Assembly: GCA_964386535.1 (NCBI GenBank) | Contig: CAYLRY010000038.1 | Span: 1-29,687 of the forward strand | Length of the DNA: 29,687 nt | From: CAYLRY01 sp964386535 | GTDB taxonomy: Bacteria > Chloroflexota > Dehalococcoidia > Dehalococcoidales > UBA3254 | Direction of reading: 5' to 3' | Shown: positions 15,691 through 24,488 of the stretch, in pieces | Numbering within the stretch: the stretch's first letter is position 1 | How the letters are laid out: the number at the start of each line of letters is the position of its first letter | The notes under the pieces: generated by a model | What the model was told of the DNA's origin: nothing | Database searches by the model: none | What the model saw: only the letters and a program-made list of their open reading frames with translations | Made by a program: the position numbers and the translations under genes

Positions 15691-16336
15691 AACGGATTAT
15701 TTTTTTTAGTCTTGACCAGGCGCTGCTGAAATGAGAAAAAGGACTGGCGCGATGTCCGCAGACCCTAGCCATGGATAATGCCTGGAGAAAGTCATCCCGG
15801 CCGCTAAATTCCGGCATTTCAAGATAGGCATTCCCTATTTCATACAGGGCGTGTGCATCGCTGCCGGCGCTGCCTGGAAGGTGATGCTCCCTGGCAAATT
15901 GCCTGGCCAGGTTTGAGCTGCGCAATAACGGGTTACGGGCATTAAAAACCTCCACTACATCAATTTGACCGGCTATCTCGTTCATAGTATGGACATCCAG
16001 AGCTGAGCCACGAAACCGGTCAAAAGGGTGCGGCGTACAAAGCAAAGCCCCCTGATCTTTTATAAGACGGATACTTTTTTCCAAAGAAAGGCCGCTGGGG
16101 ATCAGTTCTTTGAGGAACATACCCATGATTTCTCCACGGGTAGTTAAGATTTCTTCTGCTACCACTACTTGAAAAGGGGCAATTTGTTTCATCCGTAGAG
16201 CCCCTTCAATGGCTCCGTGATCGGCGATGGCAATACAATTGATTTCTTTCTTTTGACAGGTGATGATGATTTGCTCAAGGGTGGAACTACTGTCCTTTGA
16301 GTACCGGGTATGAATATGCAAGTCAGCTTTTAACAA
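15689..16336 (-). CDS. PHP-domain metal-dependent phosphoesterase
   Basis: 215 residues, a stand-alone PHP domain of the YciV/TrpH-like type. Metal-binding motifs are in order: HIH (7-9), ADHG (about 37-40), the AEEI glutamate (about 61), TPHPFDR with a histidine near 103, EVFNAR, and GSDAH near the C-terminal third. Relatives hydrolyse small phosphate esters such as nucleoside 3',5'-bisphosphates or short oligonucleotides; which of these applies here is unknown. The start is a TTG at 16336 with GGAG upstream, and it gives the normal MLKADLHIHT opening. It is the last gene of the dprA-topA-xerC-M24-PHP series, 19 bases after the peptidase gene, and ends at the bidirectional-looking hairpin. 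Confidence 0.85.
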   Translation of the reverse strand: MLKADLHIHTRYSKDSSSTLEQIIITCQKKEINCIAIADHGAIEGALRMKQIAPFQVVVAEEILTTRGEIMGMFLKELIPSGLSLEKSIRLIKDQGALLCTPHPFDRFRGSALDVHTMNEIAGQIDVVEVFNARNPLLRSSNLARQFAREHHLPGSAGSDAHALYEIGNAYLEMPEFSGRDDFLQALSMARVCGHRASPFSHFSSAWSRLKKIIR

Positions 16337-16355
16337 GGCTCTTACTCCAGGTTTA

Positions 16356-17435
16356 TTATTGGCGTGGTTTTCCAGCAGAGGTAATCACTTTCAGTTTACC
16401 GTTTTGAATTACTACATCGTCTTCTATTCTGACTCCGCCCCATCCGCTAAGATAAATACCAGGTTCAACGGTGAATACCATGCCCTCCTCCAGTATATCT
16501 GTAGAGTTGGGACCGATACGGGGGTTCTCATGCGTGATTAATCCTATGCCATGTCCCAGGCTGTGACCGAAAGCCTCGCCATAACCGGCATCTGTAATTA
16601 CTTTACGTGCTACGGCATCCGCCTCATGGCCCGTCATACCGGGTTTGATATTATCAATGGCAGTCAGTTGCGCTTCAAGGACGGTATTATAAACTCTTTT
16701 AAAGGTTTCATCTACTTTCCCTGTGTGCAGTGTACGGGTCAGGTCGCTGCCATAAAACCGGTATTTAGCGCCGATATCCATTACCACCGGTTCACCCTGG
16801 TGAAGAATGTAGTCTGATGGCCTGGCGTGAGGTAAAGCCGAATTGGGGCCGGAGGCTACAATAAGCTCAAAGGGACAGGGCTGACTGCCGTGTTCTCGCA
16901 TGTATTTTTCAATTTCCCAGGAGACGGCTTTTTCACTTATTCCCGGCCTGAGAAAATTTTCAATATGCTGAATCACTGCGTCCGAGATCCTGGCCGCCTG
17001 AATAATACAATCGATCTCGTCAGAATCTTTTATCACCCTGAGTTCTTCTACCAGTCCACTGACGGGCGCCAGGGTAAGAACCAGGTTTTTTTTCTGTATT
17101 ATTTCGGCCATCTGGGTATAGGCAGCAAAGCTCATATGGTGACTTTCAAAGCCCAGTTTTTTAATACCCATACCGGAGAACAGATTGGGGAACCAATCCG
17201 CCATTTTGCCTGATATACGAAATATTTGATAGTCCGGAGACTGTCTGGCTGCCTGTTCCAGATAGCGGAAATCAGTGACCATCACAGCTTTTTCAGAGGT
17301 TATTAGTAAATACCCTTCAAGCCCTTCACAGCCGGAGAGATAATATAGATTATCAGGCTGGGATATCCAAATGGCTTCGATCTCTTTTTCAGCGAGCTTT
17401 TTTCGCAGTCTATGAAGTCTGTTTATTATTTGCAT
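16356..17435 (-). CDS. M24B family Xaa-Pro aminopeptidase/dipeptidase
   Basis: 359 residues from the ATG at 17435, which follows AAGGAAAG and opens MQIINRLHRLRKKL. A longer frame reaches 17540 but runs deeper into xerC and lacks a family-like start. The N-terminal creatinase-like domain (about 1-125) is followed by the pita-bread catalytic domain. The dimetal ligands are visible: two aspartates in VMDIGAKYRFYGSDLTRT, the histidine in GHSLGHGIGL, and glutamates in TVEPGIYL and RIEDD. It should remove or cleave N-terminal X-Pro bonds in peptides. The gene overlaps the end of xerC by 26 bases in a different frame, so the two are probably expressed together. Confidence 0.9.
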   Translation of the reverse strand: MQIINRLHRLRKKLAEKEIEAIWISQPDNLYYLSGCEGLEGYLLITSEKAVMVTDFRYLEQAARQSPDYQIFRISGKMADWFPNLFSGMGIKKLGFESHHMSFAAYTQMAEIIQKKNLVLTLAPVSGLVEELRVIKDSDEIDCIIQAARISDAVIQHIENFLRPGISEKAVSWEIEKYMREHGSQPCPFELIVASGPNSALPHARPSDYILHQGEPVVMDIGAKYRFYGSDLTRTLHTGKVDETFKRVYNTVLEAQLTAIDNIKPGMTGHEADAVARKVITDAGYGEAFGHSLGHGIGLITHENPRIGPNSTDILEEGMVFTVEPGIYLSGWGGVRIEDDVVIQNGKLKVITSAGKPRQ

Positions 17436-18396
17436 TGATGCTTTCCTTATCCATAGCCATAGGGTGAGCGGCAAGATAAACCTTCCTGGCCTGCTGGGTC
17501 GTAATATGTGTATAGATCTGAGTGGTAGAAAGGTCAGCATGACCTAATAATTCCTGTACCACCCTGAGGTCTGCCCCTCCATCCAGCATATGGGTGGCAA
17601 AAGTGTGACGCAGGACATGGGGGTGTACACTTTTCTCTATGTTCGTCATTGATGCGTAATGCCGGATAATTTTTTGCATTCTCCGGTTAATTAGGCGTGA
17701 TCCCAACCGGCTGATAAACAGGGCATCGTTGTTTTTTTTCTTCGAAAACCGGGGTCGGACATTATTGATATAGTCAAATAAAGCCGCTGCTGCGGGGCGC
17801 CCTATTAAAACCACCCGTTCTTTTGCACCTTTCCCCAACACCCTGATCTCCCGTGCTTCCAGATTAATGGAATCCAGGTTTAAGCCGGTGATTTCACTCA
17901 CTCTAAGCCCACCGGCATAAAAAAGCTCCAGGATAGCTTTATCACGTATACCGACAGCGTTACTCGTATCCGGCATACCCAGGAGCTGTTCTACCTCCAC
18001 ACGGGTCAGAAAAACAGGAAGCCGCTTATCCATTTTAAGAGATAAAACTGAGCGTTCTCCTTTACGGCCTTTAGAGCTAACAGGGATAGGGCTTTGCCGG
18101 ATAAGCTCTTCCCGTAGAAGGAACCGGTAAAATGACCGGATAGCAGAAAGCTTGCGGACAATGCTGGATTTATCTACCTTTTGTTCCACCAACCATGACA
18201 GGTAGTTACGAATTACCTGCCTGTCCACATGGTTAAAGTCCGCGATTTTATTCAACATTAGAAACTGAAAGAAACCCTTACCTGCTCCCCGTTTATAAGT
18301 GCCTAATAAATCCGTTTTATAATTGCGTATGGTGTAAACGGAGGCGTTGCACTCCGCTTTTAGATAATCCAGATAATGGTTAAATACTTCCCGCAT
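17410..18396 (-). CDS. xerC: Tyrosine recombinase XerC/XerD-type
   Basis: 328 residues. The N-terminal SAM-like core-binding domain spans about 1-95, with a slightly extended loop near 31-42 (GTYKRGAGKGFF). The catalytic domain has the full set of residues: Arg165 in GGLRVSEI, Lys189 in VLGKGAKER, His260 and Arg263 in HPHVLRHTF, His286 in LLGHADL, and the nucleophile Tyr295 in TTQIYTHI. It is expected to resolve chromosome dimers at dif. Its place in a housekeeping operon between topA and a peptidase argues against a phage or island integrase, although xerC versus xerD cannot be told. The ATG at 18396 has a poor ribosome site. The 3' end overlaps the M24 peptidase gene. Confidence 0.9.
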   Translation of the reverse strand: MREVFNHYLDYLKAECNASVYTIRNYKTDLLGTYKRGAGKGFFQFLMLNKIADFNHVDRQVIRNYLSWLVEQKVDKSSIVRKLSAIRSFYRFLLREELIRQSPIPVSSKGRKGERSVLSLKMDKRLPVFLTRVEVEQLLGMPDTSNAVGIRDKAILELFYAGGLRVSEITGLNLDSINLEAREIRVLGKGAKERVVLIGRPAAAALFDYINNVRPRFSKKKNNDALFISRLGSRLINRRMQKIIRHYASMTNIEKSVHPHVLRHTFATHMLDGGADLRVVQELLGHADLSTTQIYTHITTQQARKVYLAAHPMAMDKESINANNKQTS

Positions 18397-18440
18397 AGGT
18401 TTTTTGCTCAGGTTTAATTGTCAGAATTGACTATCCGTTT

Positions 18441-20567
18441 TCAGGCTGCTTTTTCTTCCAGCTTTTCTCTGTAGCTGCATTTGGTACATTTGGCGGTTTT
18501 ATTTTTCTGAGCAGTCATCAATCCACCGCATTGAGGGCAGGGTTTGGCCACCGGTTCCATAAAGGTGGCGAATTTACAGGCAGGATAACCGGCACAGCCA
18601 TAGAAGCGCCGTTTCTTTTTGCTCATCCTCTGTACCAGTTCCTTTCCGCATTCAGGACATTTAGCGCCGGTCTTTATCTGAAACGGCCTGGTACTTTTAC
18701 ATTCGGGATATCCGGTACAGGCCAGGAATTTACCGAAACGGCCGCTTTTAATGGCCATTGGTTTGCCGCACTTGGGGCATTTCTCCTCGGTAATTTCGTC
18801 TTCCAGCTTGACTCTTTCAACAGACTCCTGTGCCTGTTCCAGGTCTTTTTGCAACGGATTATAAAAATTTTTAACTACCTTTACCCAGTCTTTGTTGTCC
18901 CTGGCCACATCGTCCAGTTCCTCTTCCATACGTGCAGTAAATTCGATATCCATAAGTCCCGGGAAACTCTGAGTAAGCAAATCATTAACCACAAAACCCA
19001 ACTGTGTGGGCTGGAAAACGCCCTTGGTTTTAGTCACATACTCCCTTTCCTGAATGGTGAAAAGAATAGGGGCATATGTACTTGGGCGGCCGATGCCTTT
19101 CTGCTCCAGAGCTTTGACCAGAGTAGCCTCGGTGTAGCGGGGTGGGGGCTGTGTGAAATGTTGTTCGGAAATAAGCTTTAATAATCTGAGAGCATTACCT
19201 TTAACCAGTGCCGGCAGTGGGGTATCCTTTTCATCAGCTATATCATCCTCGTCTTTTCCTTCAATATACAGTGAAGTAAATCCGGGGAATTCCATTTTTG
19301 TGCTGGAGGTGCGGAATAAATAGCTGATTTTGGGTTGCATACACCTGGCCTCAATATCCACACCGGTGTTTTCGTAAACGGCATTGGCCATCTGGCTGGC
19401 AACCATGCGTTTCCAGATTAGATCGTAAAGTTTAAACTGGGCGTCATTCAGATAATGCCGTACAGAATTCGGCTCGCGGTGTATCCTGGTAGGCCTGATA
19501 GCTTCATGGGCTTCCTGGGCCCCTTTAACTGTTTTAGTGAAAACCCGGGGTTTAACCGGAAGATATGTTTCGCCGAACTTTTCTTTAATATAGTCTCTGG
19601 TTTCAGCCAGGGCTGAAGCAGCGATGTGGGTAGAATCAGTGCGCATGTAGGTGATAAGTCCTACGCTGCCCTCATCTCCCATAGGCAGGCCTTCATAAAG
19701 CTGCTGAGCCAGCAACATCGTCCGGCTGGCTGAATAATGAAGCTGCCGCCAGGCTTCCTGCTGAAGGGTACTGGTAATAAAAGGCGGCGCCGGAGACCGG
19801 GTAACCTTTTTAGAGGCAACTTTTAAAACGCTGTAATCGGCTTTTTCCAGATATGATTTCAGCTCATCGGATTCAGACTGATTATGGATTTCTATCCTGG
19901 TGCCGTCAATTAAACCTACCAGTCCAGCTCTGAAAAAGGCTTTTTTACTGGTTTCGGTTTTCTTTATTAAGTCTGCATTGATACTCCAGTATTCAACCGG
20001 AACAAAGCTTTGTATCTCCCTTTCTCGATCCACGATTATTCTGACTGCCACGGATTGTACTCTTCCGGCTGAGAGACCTCTTTTCACCTTTTTCCAGAGC
20101 AGAGGACTGATTTTATAACCTACCAGCCTATCCAGCACCCGGCGCGCCTGCTGAGCATTGACCATGTTCATATCTATCTCACGAGGGTGTTTAAAGGCTT
20201 CAGCAATGGCTTCTTCGGTGATTTCATGGAATACTACGCGGCGGTAGGGTATTTTCTCATTTTGTCCATCTATCACCTGTTCCAGGTGCCATGAAATGGC
20301 TTCTCCTTCTCTATCCGGATCAGTGGCTAGAAAAACTGCTCCAGCTTCTTTAACCGCCGCCTTGAGCTCATTAACCACTTTTTTCTTATCTGTGGGTATA
20401 ACATATTTGGGTTCAAACCCATTTTCAATATCTACACCTATCTGACTTTTCGGCAGATCACGGATATGTCCTAAGGAGGCTTTCAGGCTATAGCCTTTCC
20501 CCAGAATTTTTCCCAGGGTCCTGGCTTTAGCCGGTGATTCAACGATAACCAGACTGTCTTTTTTCAT
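18441..20567 (-). CDS. topA: DNA topoisomerase I (type IA)
   Basis: 708 residues. The Toprim domain opens LVIVESPAKA (catalytic Glu10) and carries TDPDREGE (Asp83, Asp85, Glu87) for Mg2+ binding. The nucleophilic tyrosine is Tyr307 in GLITYMRTDS. The C-terminus has three four-cysteine zinc-ribbon modules starting CPKCGKP, CPECGKE and CPQCGGL, the last short and followed by a lysine-rich end. It relaxes negative supercoils behind transcription. The ATG at 20567 lies one base after the dprA stop codon, so the two are tightly coupled. The dprA-topA pair is a common bacterial arrangement. The frame shows no damage. Confidence 0.97.
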   Translation of the reverse strand: MKKDSLVIVESPAKARTLGKILGKGYSLKASLGHIRDLPKSQIGVDIENGFEPKYVIPTDKKKVVNELKAAVKEAGAVFLATDPDREGEAISWHLEQVIDGQNEKIPYRRVVFHEITEEAIAEAFKHPREIDMNMVNAQQARRVLDRLVGYKISPLLWKKVKRGLSAGRVQSVAVRIIVDREREIQSFVPVEYWSINADLIKKTETSKKAFFRAGLVGLIDGTRIEIHNQSESDELKSYLEKADYSVLKVASKKVTRSPAPPFITSTLQQEAWRQLHYSASRTMLLAQQLYEGLPMGDEGSVGLITYMRTDSTHIAASALAETRDYIKEKFGETYLPVKPRVFTKTVKGAQEAHEAIRPTRIHREPNSVRHYLNDAQFKLYDLIWKRMVASQMANAVYENTGVDIEARCMQPKISYLFRTSSTKMEFPGFTSLYIEGKDEDDIADEKDTPLPALVKGNALRLLKLISEQHFTQPPPRYTEATLVKALEQKGIGRPSTYAPILFTIQEREYVTKTKGVFQPTQLGFVVNDLLTQSFPGLMDIEFTARMEEELDDVARDNKDWVKVVKNFYNPLQKDLEQAQESVERVKLEDEITEEKCPKCGKPMAIKSGRFGKFLACTGYPECKSTRPFQIKTGAKCPECGKELVQRMSKKKRRFYGCAGYPACKFATFMEPVAKPCPQCGGLMTAQKNKTAKCTKCSYREKLEEKAA

Positions 20568-20568
20568 A

Positions 20569-21690
20569 TTAATCTAATCTTATTTTATACTCCTGTTGTA
20601 TTTCACGTGCAAGTACATAATTCATGGTACTGACCTGCTTAATCATTCCCTTCAGTTCCATTATTGCGAGAGTGCTGCTGACCGTGGATACCGGCAATCC
20701 GCTGGAGCGGCAGATTTGATCGATATGCGCCGGTTCAGCACTGAGCTGTTTTAAAAGTAAAGACTCGGTCTCAGTGGTTGGGGTGACCTCTTTCATCTCT
20801 ATCTGATAGGCGGTCACTTTCAGGTTTAACTCCTGTAAAATATCCAGGCAGCTTCTAACCAGTTTGGCGCCTTCCTGGATCAATTGATTTGTACCCCGGC
20901 TCATGGGTGAAAGGATACTTCCGGGAATAGCGAAAACTTCCCGGTTCTGCTCTAATGCCATGTGTGCTGTGATCATAGCTCCACTGGATTCATCAGCTTC
21001 AATAACCAGTACACCCAGGCTCATGCCGCTCATGATCCGGTTACGCCGGGGAAAGTTATCAGGTCTCGGTTTAGCGCCCAGAGGATATTCGCTAATCAGG
21101 GCTCCCTGTTTTGCAATATTCCTAGCCAGATTGGTATTTTCAGATGGATATACGGTATCCAGACCGCAGGCAAAGATGGCGGCTGTTCTTCCTCCTGCTT
21201 CAAGCGCAGTTCGATGAGCAACCGTATCAATACCTCTGGCCAGCCCGCTGATTACCGTTATCTTATTGCGTATTAAGTCAGAGACCATTTCCTCGGTAAC
21301 CTGACGGCCATAGACCGTGGCCCGGCGCGTGCCCACTACAGCAATGCACCATTCATCCTGAGGTATCAAATCACCTTTGATATAAATCAGGGGAGGATAA
21401 TCATAGATCTCTTTTAAGCGGCTGGGATAAGCCTCGTCATGATAAGTAAGAGCCTGAACTCCTGCCCGTTCAATTTTTTCCATTTCAACTTCCAGATTGA
21501 TCTGTGCACGGGAAGTTTCTATGGCTTTGATGGTATTATTATCCAGCCCGGCCTGCCTGAAATCGGCGGAACCTGCTTTCCAGGCATTTTCCAGTTTGCC
21601 AAAGTATTTTTCAATCTGGGAAAACTTAACCCGCCCTATTCCAGGCAGGATATTAAAGCCAACCCAGTACTGCAATTCTTTGTTGTTCAT
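20569..21690 (-). CDS. dprA: DNA processing protein DprA (DNA protecting protein)
   Basis: 373 residues in three parts: an N-terminal SAM-like helical region (about 1-65, with NILPGIGRVKF), the Rossmann-like DprA core (about 75-290, with VVGTRRATVYG, ISGLARGIDTVAHR, FACGLDTVYP and FPRRNRIMSG), and a C-terminal winged helix (about 305-365). DprA binds incoming single-stranded DNA and loads RecA during natural transformation, although it is also widespread in bacteria not known to be competent. It leads the operon dprA-topA-xerC-M24-PHP. The ATG at 21690 gives the normal N-terminus but has only a weak ribosome site. Confidence 0.95.
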   Translation of the reverse strand: MNNKELQYWVGFNILPGIGRVKFSQIEKYFGKLENAWKAGSADFRQAGLDNNTIKAIETSRAQINLEVEMEKIERAGVQALTYHDEAYPSRLKEIYDYPPLIYIKGDLIPQDEWCIAVVGTRRATVYGRQVTEEMVSDLIRNKITVISGLARGIDTVAHRTALEAGGRTAAIFACGLDTVYPSENTNLARNIAKQGALISEYPLGAKPRPDNFPRRNRIMSGMSLGVLVIEADESSGAMITAHMALEQNREVFAIPGSILSPMSRGTNQLIQEGAKLVRSCLDILQELNLKVTAYQIEMKEVTPTTETESLLLKQLSAEPAHIDQICRSSGLPVSTVSSTLAIMELKGMIKQVSTMNYVLAREIQQEYKIRLD

Positions 21691-21702
21691 TCCAAAGGAA
21701 TA

Positions 21703-21711
21703 ATTCTAGCA
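21703..21711 (-). promoter_or_regulatory. Possible extended -10 promoter of the dprA operon
   Basis: On the - strand TGCTAGAAT (TGn plus TAGAAT) lies just before dprA. A TTGTAT sits 20 bases further up, too far for a good -35. Transcription would start only a few bases before the ATG. Confidence 0.25.
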
Positions 21712-21793
21712 CACTTGTGAGAAATGTGATACAAGAGGCTCATCCAGTGCCGGTATTGAGCGGTAATCGGATCTGGCTTTCCAAGGTAAGATT

Positions 21794-22780
21794 TTATTTA
21801 TTCATTATGAAACTGATAAATGTCCCGGCAATAAAAACCAATAACACGGGCAAACTAAACCAATTCAAGCGCCAGATGCGCCGGGGCTTATAATATAGAG
21901 CGGCCAGGGTGATAAATGTCATTACTATTACGGTTGTAGCAGTAACCAGGTTATTGGGCGATATTGTTCCCATTATAGGGCCTTTAAAGTAAATGATATC
22001 ATCTAGGCAAATCAGAAACATGTTGAACATGTTGCTGCCGATCATATTGGAAACCGCCAGATCTGCCGCTCCCAGTCTAAGGGCAGAGTATGACACGGTT
22101 ATTTCAGGCAGCGTGGTGACGAGGCCAATCAACAGGCTTCCAATGAAACTTTTCCCGAGACCTGTGCTCTCCGCTATTTGATCACCTATGGTGGCCAGCC
22201 AGATTCCGGCGCCTATAATCAAAAGGGCAGCAATTGCAAAGTAAAGAAAGGTACGGCCCAGAGAAGCGTCCTGATATTTCTCCTCAGTTATGCCATGTTG
22301 AGTGGTACGTCTTTCCGCAAGGAAGATTTGCCGTATTGAGAAGAAGTAAGGGATGATTATTACAGGCGTGATCCAGCTTATCCAGCCCAGGGTAAAATTC
22401 CAAACCGGTTGTAAAAAAATACCAAGAGCCACCAACGATACCAGTATAAGACTGAACCAGCAGGTCAGGCGTTGCCCGCGGCCTACGATACTCAACAGGG
22501 ATTGTCCTCTGAAGACTGTATCCAGAAGAGCCAGGTTAAGCAAATTAAAGGCATTAGCTCCAAGTAAATTTCCAATGGTAAGGTCAGGGGCGTCCAGAAT
22601 GGTAATGGCGCTAACCCCGGTAAATAGCTCGGGTAGGGACGTAGTAACTGAAATTAAAACCAGGCCAATCCATAAACCACCCAGGCCTGTTTTTGTTGCA
22701 ATAGTATCACCATAGCGGGCGACTTTCCTACCAAGGAATAAAATAACAACCACACACAGGACAAATTGTAGCCAGATCAA
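21794..22780 (-). CDS. Ca2+/Na+ (cation) antiporter, CaCA superfamily
   Basis: 328 residues with about ten membrane helices in two homologous halves. Each half has the alpha-repeat that lines the ion path: VTTSLPELFTGVSA with GNLLGANAFNLL in the first, and VTTLPEITVSYSALR with SNMIGSNMFNM in the second. This is the YrbG/CaxA-like bacterial exchanger type, which usually expels Ca2+ using Na+ or H+; the exact ions are not shown by the sequence. The start is a TTG at 22780 with GGAG upstream. It stands 54 bases downstream of tRNA-Ser(GGA) on the same strand and could be read from the tRNA promoter. I found no clear terminator between it and dprA. Confidence 0.88.
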   Translation of the reverse strand: MIWLQFVLCVVVILFLGRKVARYGDTIATKTGLGGLWIGLVLISVTTSLPELFTGVSAITILDAPDLTIGNLLGANAFNLLNLALLDTVFRGQSLLSIVGRGQRLTCWFSLILVSLVALGIFLQPVWNFTLGWISWITPVIIIPYFFSIRQIFLAERRTTQHGITEEKYQDASLGRTFLYFAIAALLIIGAGIWLATIGDQIAESTGLGKSFIGSLLIGLVTTLPEITVSYSALRLGAADLAVSNMIGSNMFNMFLICLDDIIYFKGPIMGTISPNNLVTATTVIVMTFITLAALYYKPRRIWRLNWFSLPVLLVFIAGTFISFIMNK

Positions 22781-22833
22781 GTTTTAACTCCGGGTTTTTT
22801 CATCAGCAGGTCTGAGGGAAGATTATCATGTTA

Positions 22834-22923
<90 letters not shown>

Positions 22924-22959
22924 GTAATACAGGGAAGAGACATCCACGCAACCCACGGC

Positions 22960-23048
22960 TGGCGGAGAGGGCGGGATTTGAACCCGCGCTCCGGAAACCG
23001 GAGGCCGCTTTTCGAGAGCGGTACCATAAACCACTCGGACACCTCTCC
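22960..23048 (-). tRNA. tRNA-Ser (anticodon CGA)
   Basis: The same acceptor, GGAGAGG/CCTCTCC, is used. The anticodon stem CCGCT/AGCGG has loop CTCGAAA (anticodon CGA, codon UCG), the long variable arm is CTCCGG-TTT-CCGGAG, and the T loop is GTTCAAATC. CCA is encoded at 22960-22962. It lies 36 bases upstream of tRNA-Ser(GGA) and the two are probably one transcript. Confidence 0.95.
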
Positions 23049-23065
23049 CCGAGTTGCCATTGAGT

Positions 23066-23094
23066 ATTATATCATACCACCGGTAAATTCTGAA
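23066..23094 (-). promoter_or_regulatory. Promoter of the tRNA-Ser pair
   Basis: On the - strand TTCAGA (23089-23094), a 17-base spacer ending in TGA, and a perfect TATAAT (23066-23071), so it also has an extended -10. Transcription would begin about ten bases before the first tRNA. Confidence 0.6.
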
Positions 23095-23129
23095 ATTGAA
23101 CGGGAAGCTAAAAACAGGTTTTTTAAGGA

Positions 23130-24233
23130 TTACAGATGCCTGAATACCCTCCAGGGTTGTTCCTGACCTTCGCTGCCAACCAGGTAAGGGCGTATCATGA
23201 TCATATTATGCTCATTGACAGCTTTAAGGATTTCCTCATCCGGTTTGAGGCTGCCGGTGGTAAGTAATTTACGTGTAGGATGAACAACAGTGGTAACACC
23301 GTAGCTATGAAGCAGGTCAACCGCAGCACGGTCAAAAATAAAGGAATCCGTCGCCGCGGCACATCCTGTAAGGGGCACCTTGAATTGAAGGGCGCGTTCG
23401 TGAGCGAACTTTGCTGAGTCTACCCGGTTGGTTTGACCGCCGCACTGCGCCAGCAAGACAGCATCTTTAACAAAGGTAAAGGAGTTGGATTGTATGGCTT
23501 TGGCGCCAATCCAGGCGATTTGAGCGTCTTTCATTTCAACATCAGTGGGTTTACGTTTTGAAAGGATTTCCATGACGAATCTGGCGTTAAAGAAGGACGT
23601 CCGGTCCACTTCAGTAATTACCGGTTTGTTGCCGATAGTCCATTTCATATTTAAGCCAAAGACGCCGGAATTGATTTTTTCCCAGCTATTAAGTGCAGAG
23701 ACATTCACCATGCGCAGATTTTTCATTACTGCGGATAAATGCTCCAGACAGCCATCTTCGAAACCGGGCGCTGCCAGTACATCCAGAACAAATCTTTCTG
23801 TCCGGTTTTTCTCTACCAGAAACGCGGTGGTTTCACGTGTAAGTCTGGAAGAGGTGGCCATGATACCGCCAAAGGGTGATTCTGTATCCGTAGCCAGAGC
23901 AGCTAAAAGCGCCTCTAATTGATTATTCCTGGCGGCAAATACCGCAGGATTAGTATGCTTATTAATAACCACTGTTTCTGTCCTTGGATCACCCAAAAAG
24001 GCCATGGTTTTGCTGATTTCTACAGCCACGCTGTAGGCACTTAGATCTATATGATTGGTAAAGCTCATGCCTCGGCCTTCAATGGCTTCATTATATGAAT
24101 CACCCGGCTCACCTATATATCCAGCCTGATGAGGATTATCGCCGTTTCTTAAAGGGCTGAGCGCGTATTTAACCTCTTTTTTACTTCCGTCATCATAAGT
24201 AATAATAATTTCCATTTCTCTGGGTACGGGCAT
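23130..24233 (-). CDS. AICAR transformylase (stand-alone PurH C-terminal domain)
   Basis: 367 residues that match the formyltransferase half of PurH: LRNGDNPHQ (27-35, usual LRYGENPHQ), the catalytic pair Lys92-His93 in INKHTNPAVFA, AKAIQSNSFTFVKD, CGGQTNRVDSAK and the closing WRVFRHL. It would transfer a formyl group from 10-formyl-THF to AICAR in the ninth step of purine synthesis. Most bacteria have this domain fused behind an IMP cyclohydrolase domain; here there is none, and the ATG at 24233 has a textbook AGGAGG, so the short form looks genuine and not a broken gene. The cyclohydrolase must come from another gene. An unusual feature is the conserved-region change Tyr to Asn in the first motif. 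It stands alone, upstream of the tRNA-Ser pair on the same strand. Confidence 0.85.
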   Translation of the reverse strand: MPVPREMEIIITYDDGSKKEVKYALSPLRNGDNPHQAGYIGEPGDSYNEAIEGRGMSFTNHIDLSAYSVAVEISKTMAFLGDPRTETVVINKHTNPAVFAARNNQLEALLAALATDTESPFGGIMATSSRLTRETTAFLVEKNRTERFVLDVLAAPGFEDGCLEHLSAVMKNLRMVNVSALNSWEKINSGVFGLNMKWTIGNKPVITEVDRTSFFNARFVMEILSKRKPTDVEMKDAQIAWIGAKAIQSNSFTFVKDAVLLAQCGGQTNRVDSAKFAHERALQFKVPLTGCAAATDSFIFDRAAVDLLHSYGVTTVVHPTRKLLTTGSLKPDEEILKAVNEHNMIMIRPYLVGSEGQEQPWRVFRHL

Positions 24234-24317
24234 GATAAAACCTCCTGTATCAATTAACTGATAGCATCTCTATAAGCGCCTTTTATTCATGAACGGGTAT
24301 AGATGGCTGCCAGAAAT

Positions 24318-24323
24318 ATTATA
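24318..24323 (-). promoter_or_regulatory. Possible -10 for the AICAR transformylase gene
   Basis: A perfect TATAAT on the - strand 85 bases before the ATG, but no good -35 at the right distance. It is AT-rich and so uncertain. Confidence 0.25.
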
Positions 24324-24440
24324 ACATGTAAAACAGGCGGAGAATAACGAGTATCCGGTTTCAAGTCCAGCTTTCTCTCAATTGGAGGGCAGTAACTCTA
24401 AATTCATCAGCTGTTTAACTTTCCATTTGAAATATTGTTG

Positions 24441-24449
24441 TGTTAAAAT
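24441..24449 (+). promoter_or_regulatory. Possible extended -10 for the permease-USP unit
   Basis: TGTTAAAAT (TGn plus TAAAAT), 40 bases before the permease ATG. The -35 region is poor. The 255-base divergent gap 24234-24488 holds no gene. Confidence 0.3.
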
Positions 24450-24488
24450 ACGCCAGATTCGCGCATAAAGTCTGGAAGGAACAAAACT

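Noticed and set aside
17436..17540. N-terminal extension of the M24 peptidase
   Set aside because: The extra residues overlap xerC deeply and do not resemble the family; the ATG at 17435 has a proper ribosome site.
17410..18396. Possibility that the tyrosine recombinase is a mobile-element integrase
   Set aside because: It sits inside a compact housekeeping operon with dprA and topA and no mobile genes are nearby, so a Xer role is far more likely.
18531..19181. 216-codon open frame antisense to topA
   Set aside because: topA is unambiguous on the - strand and the antisense frame shows no domain or ribosome site.
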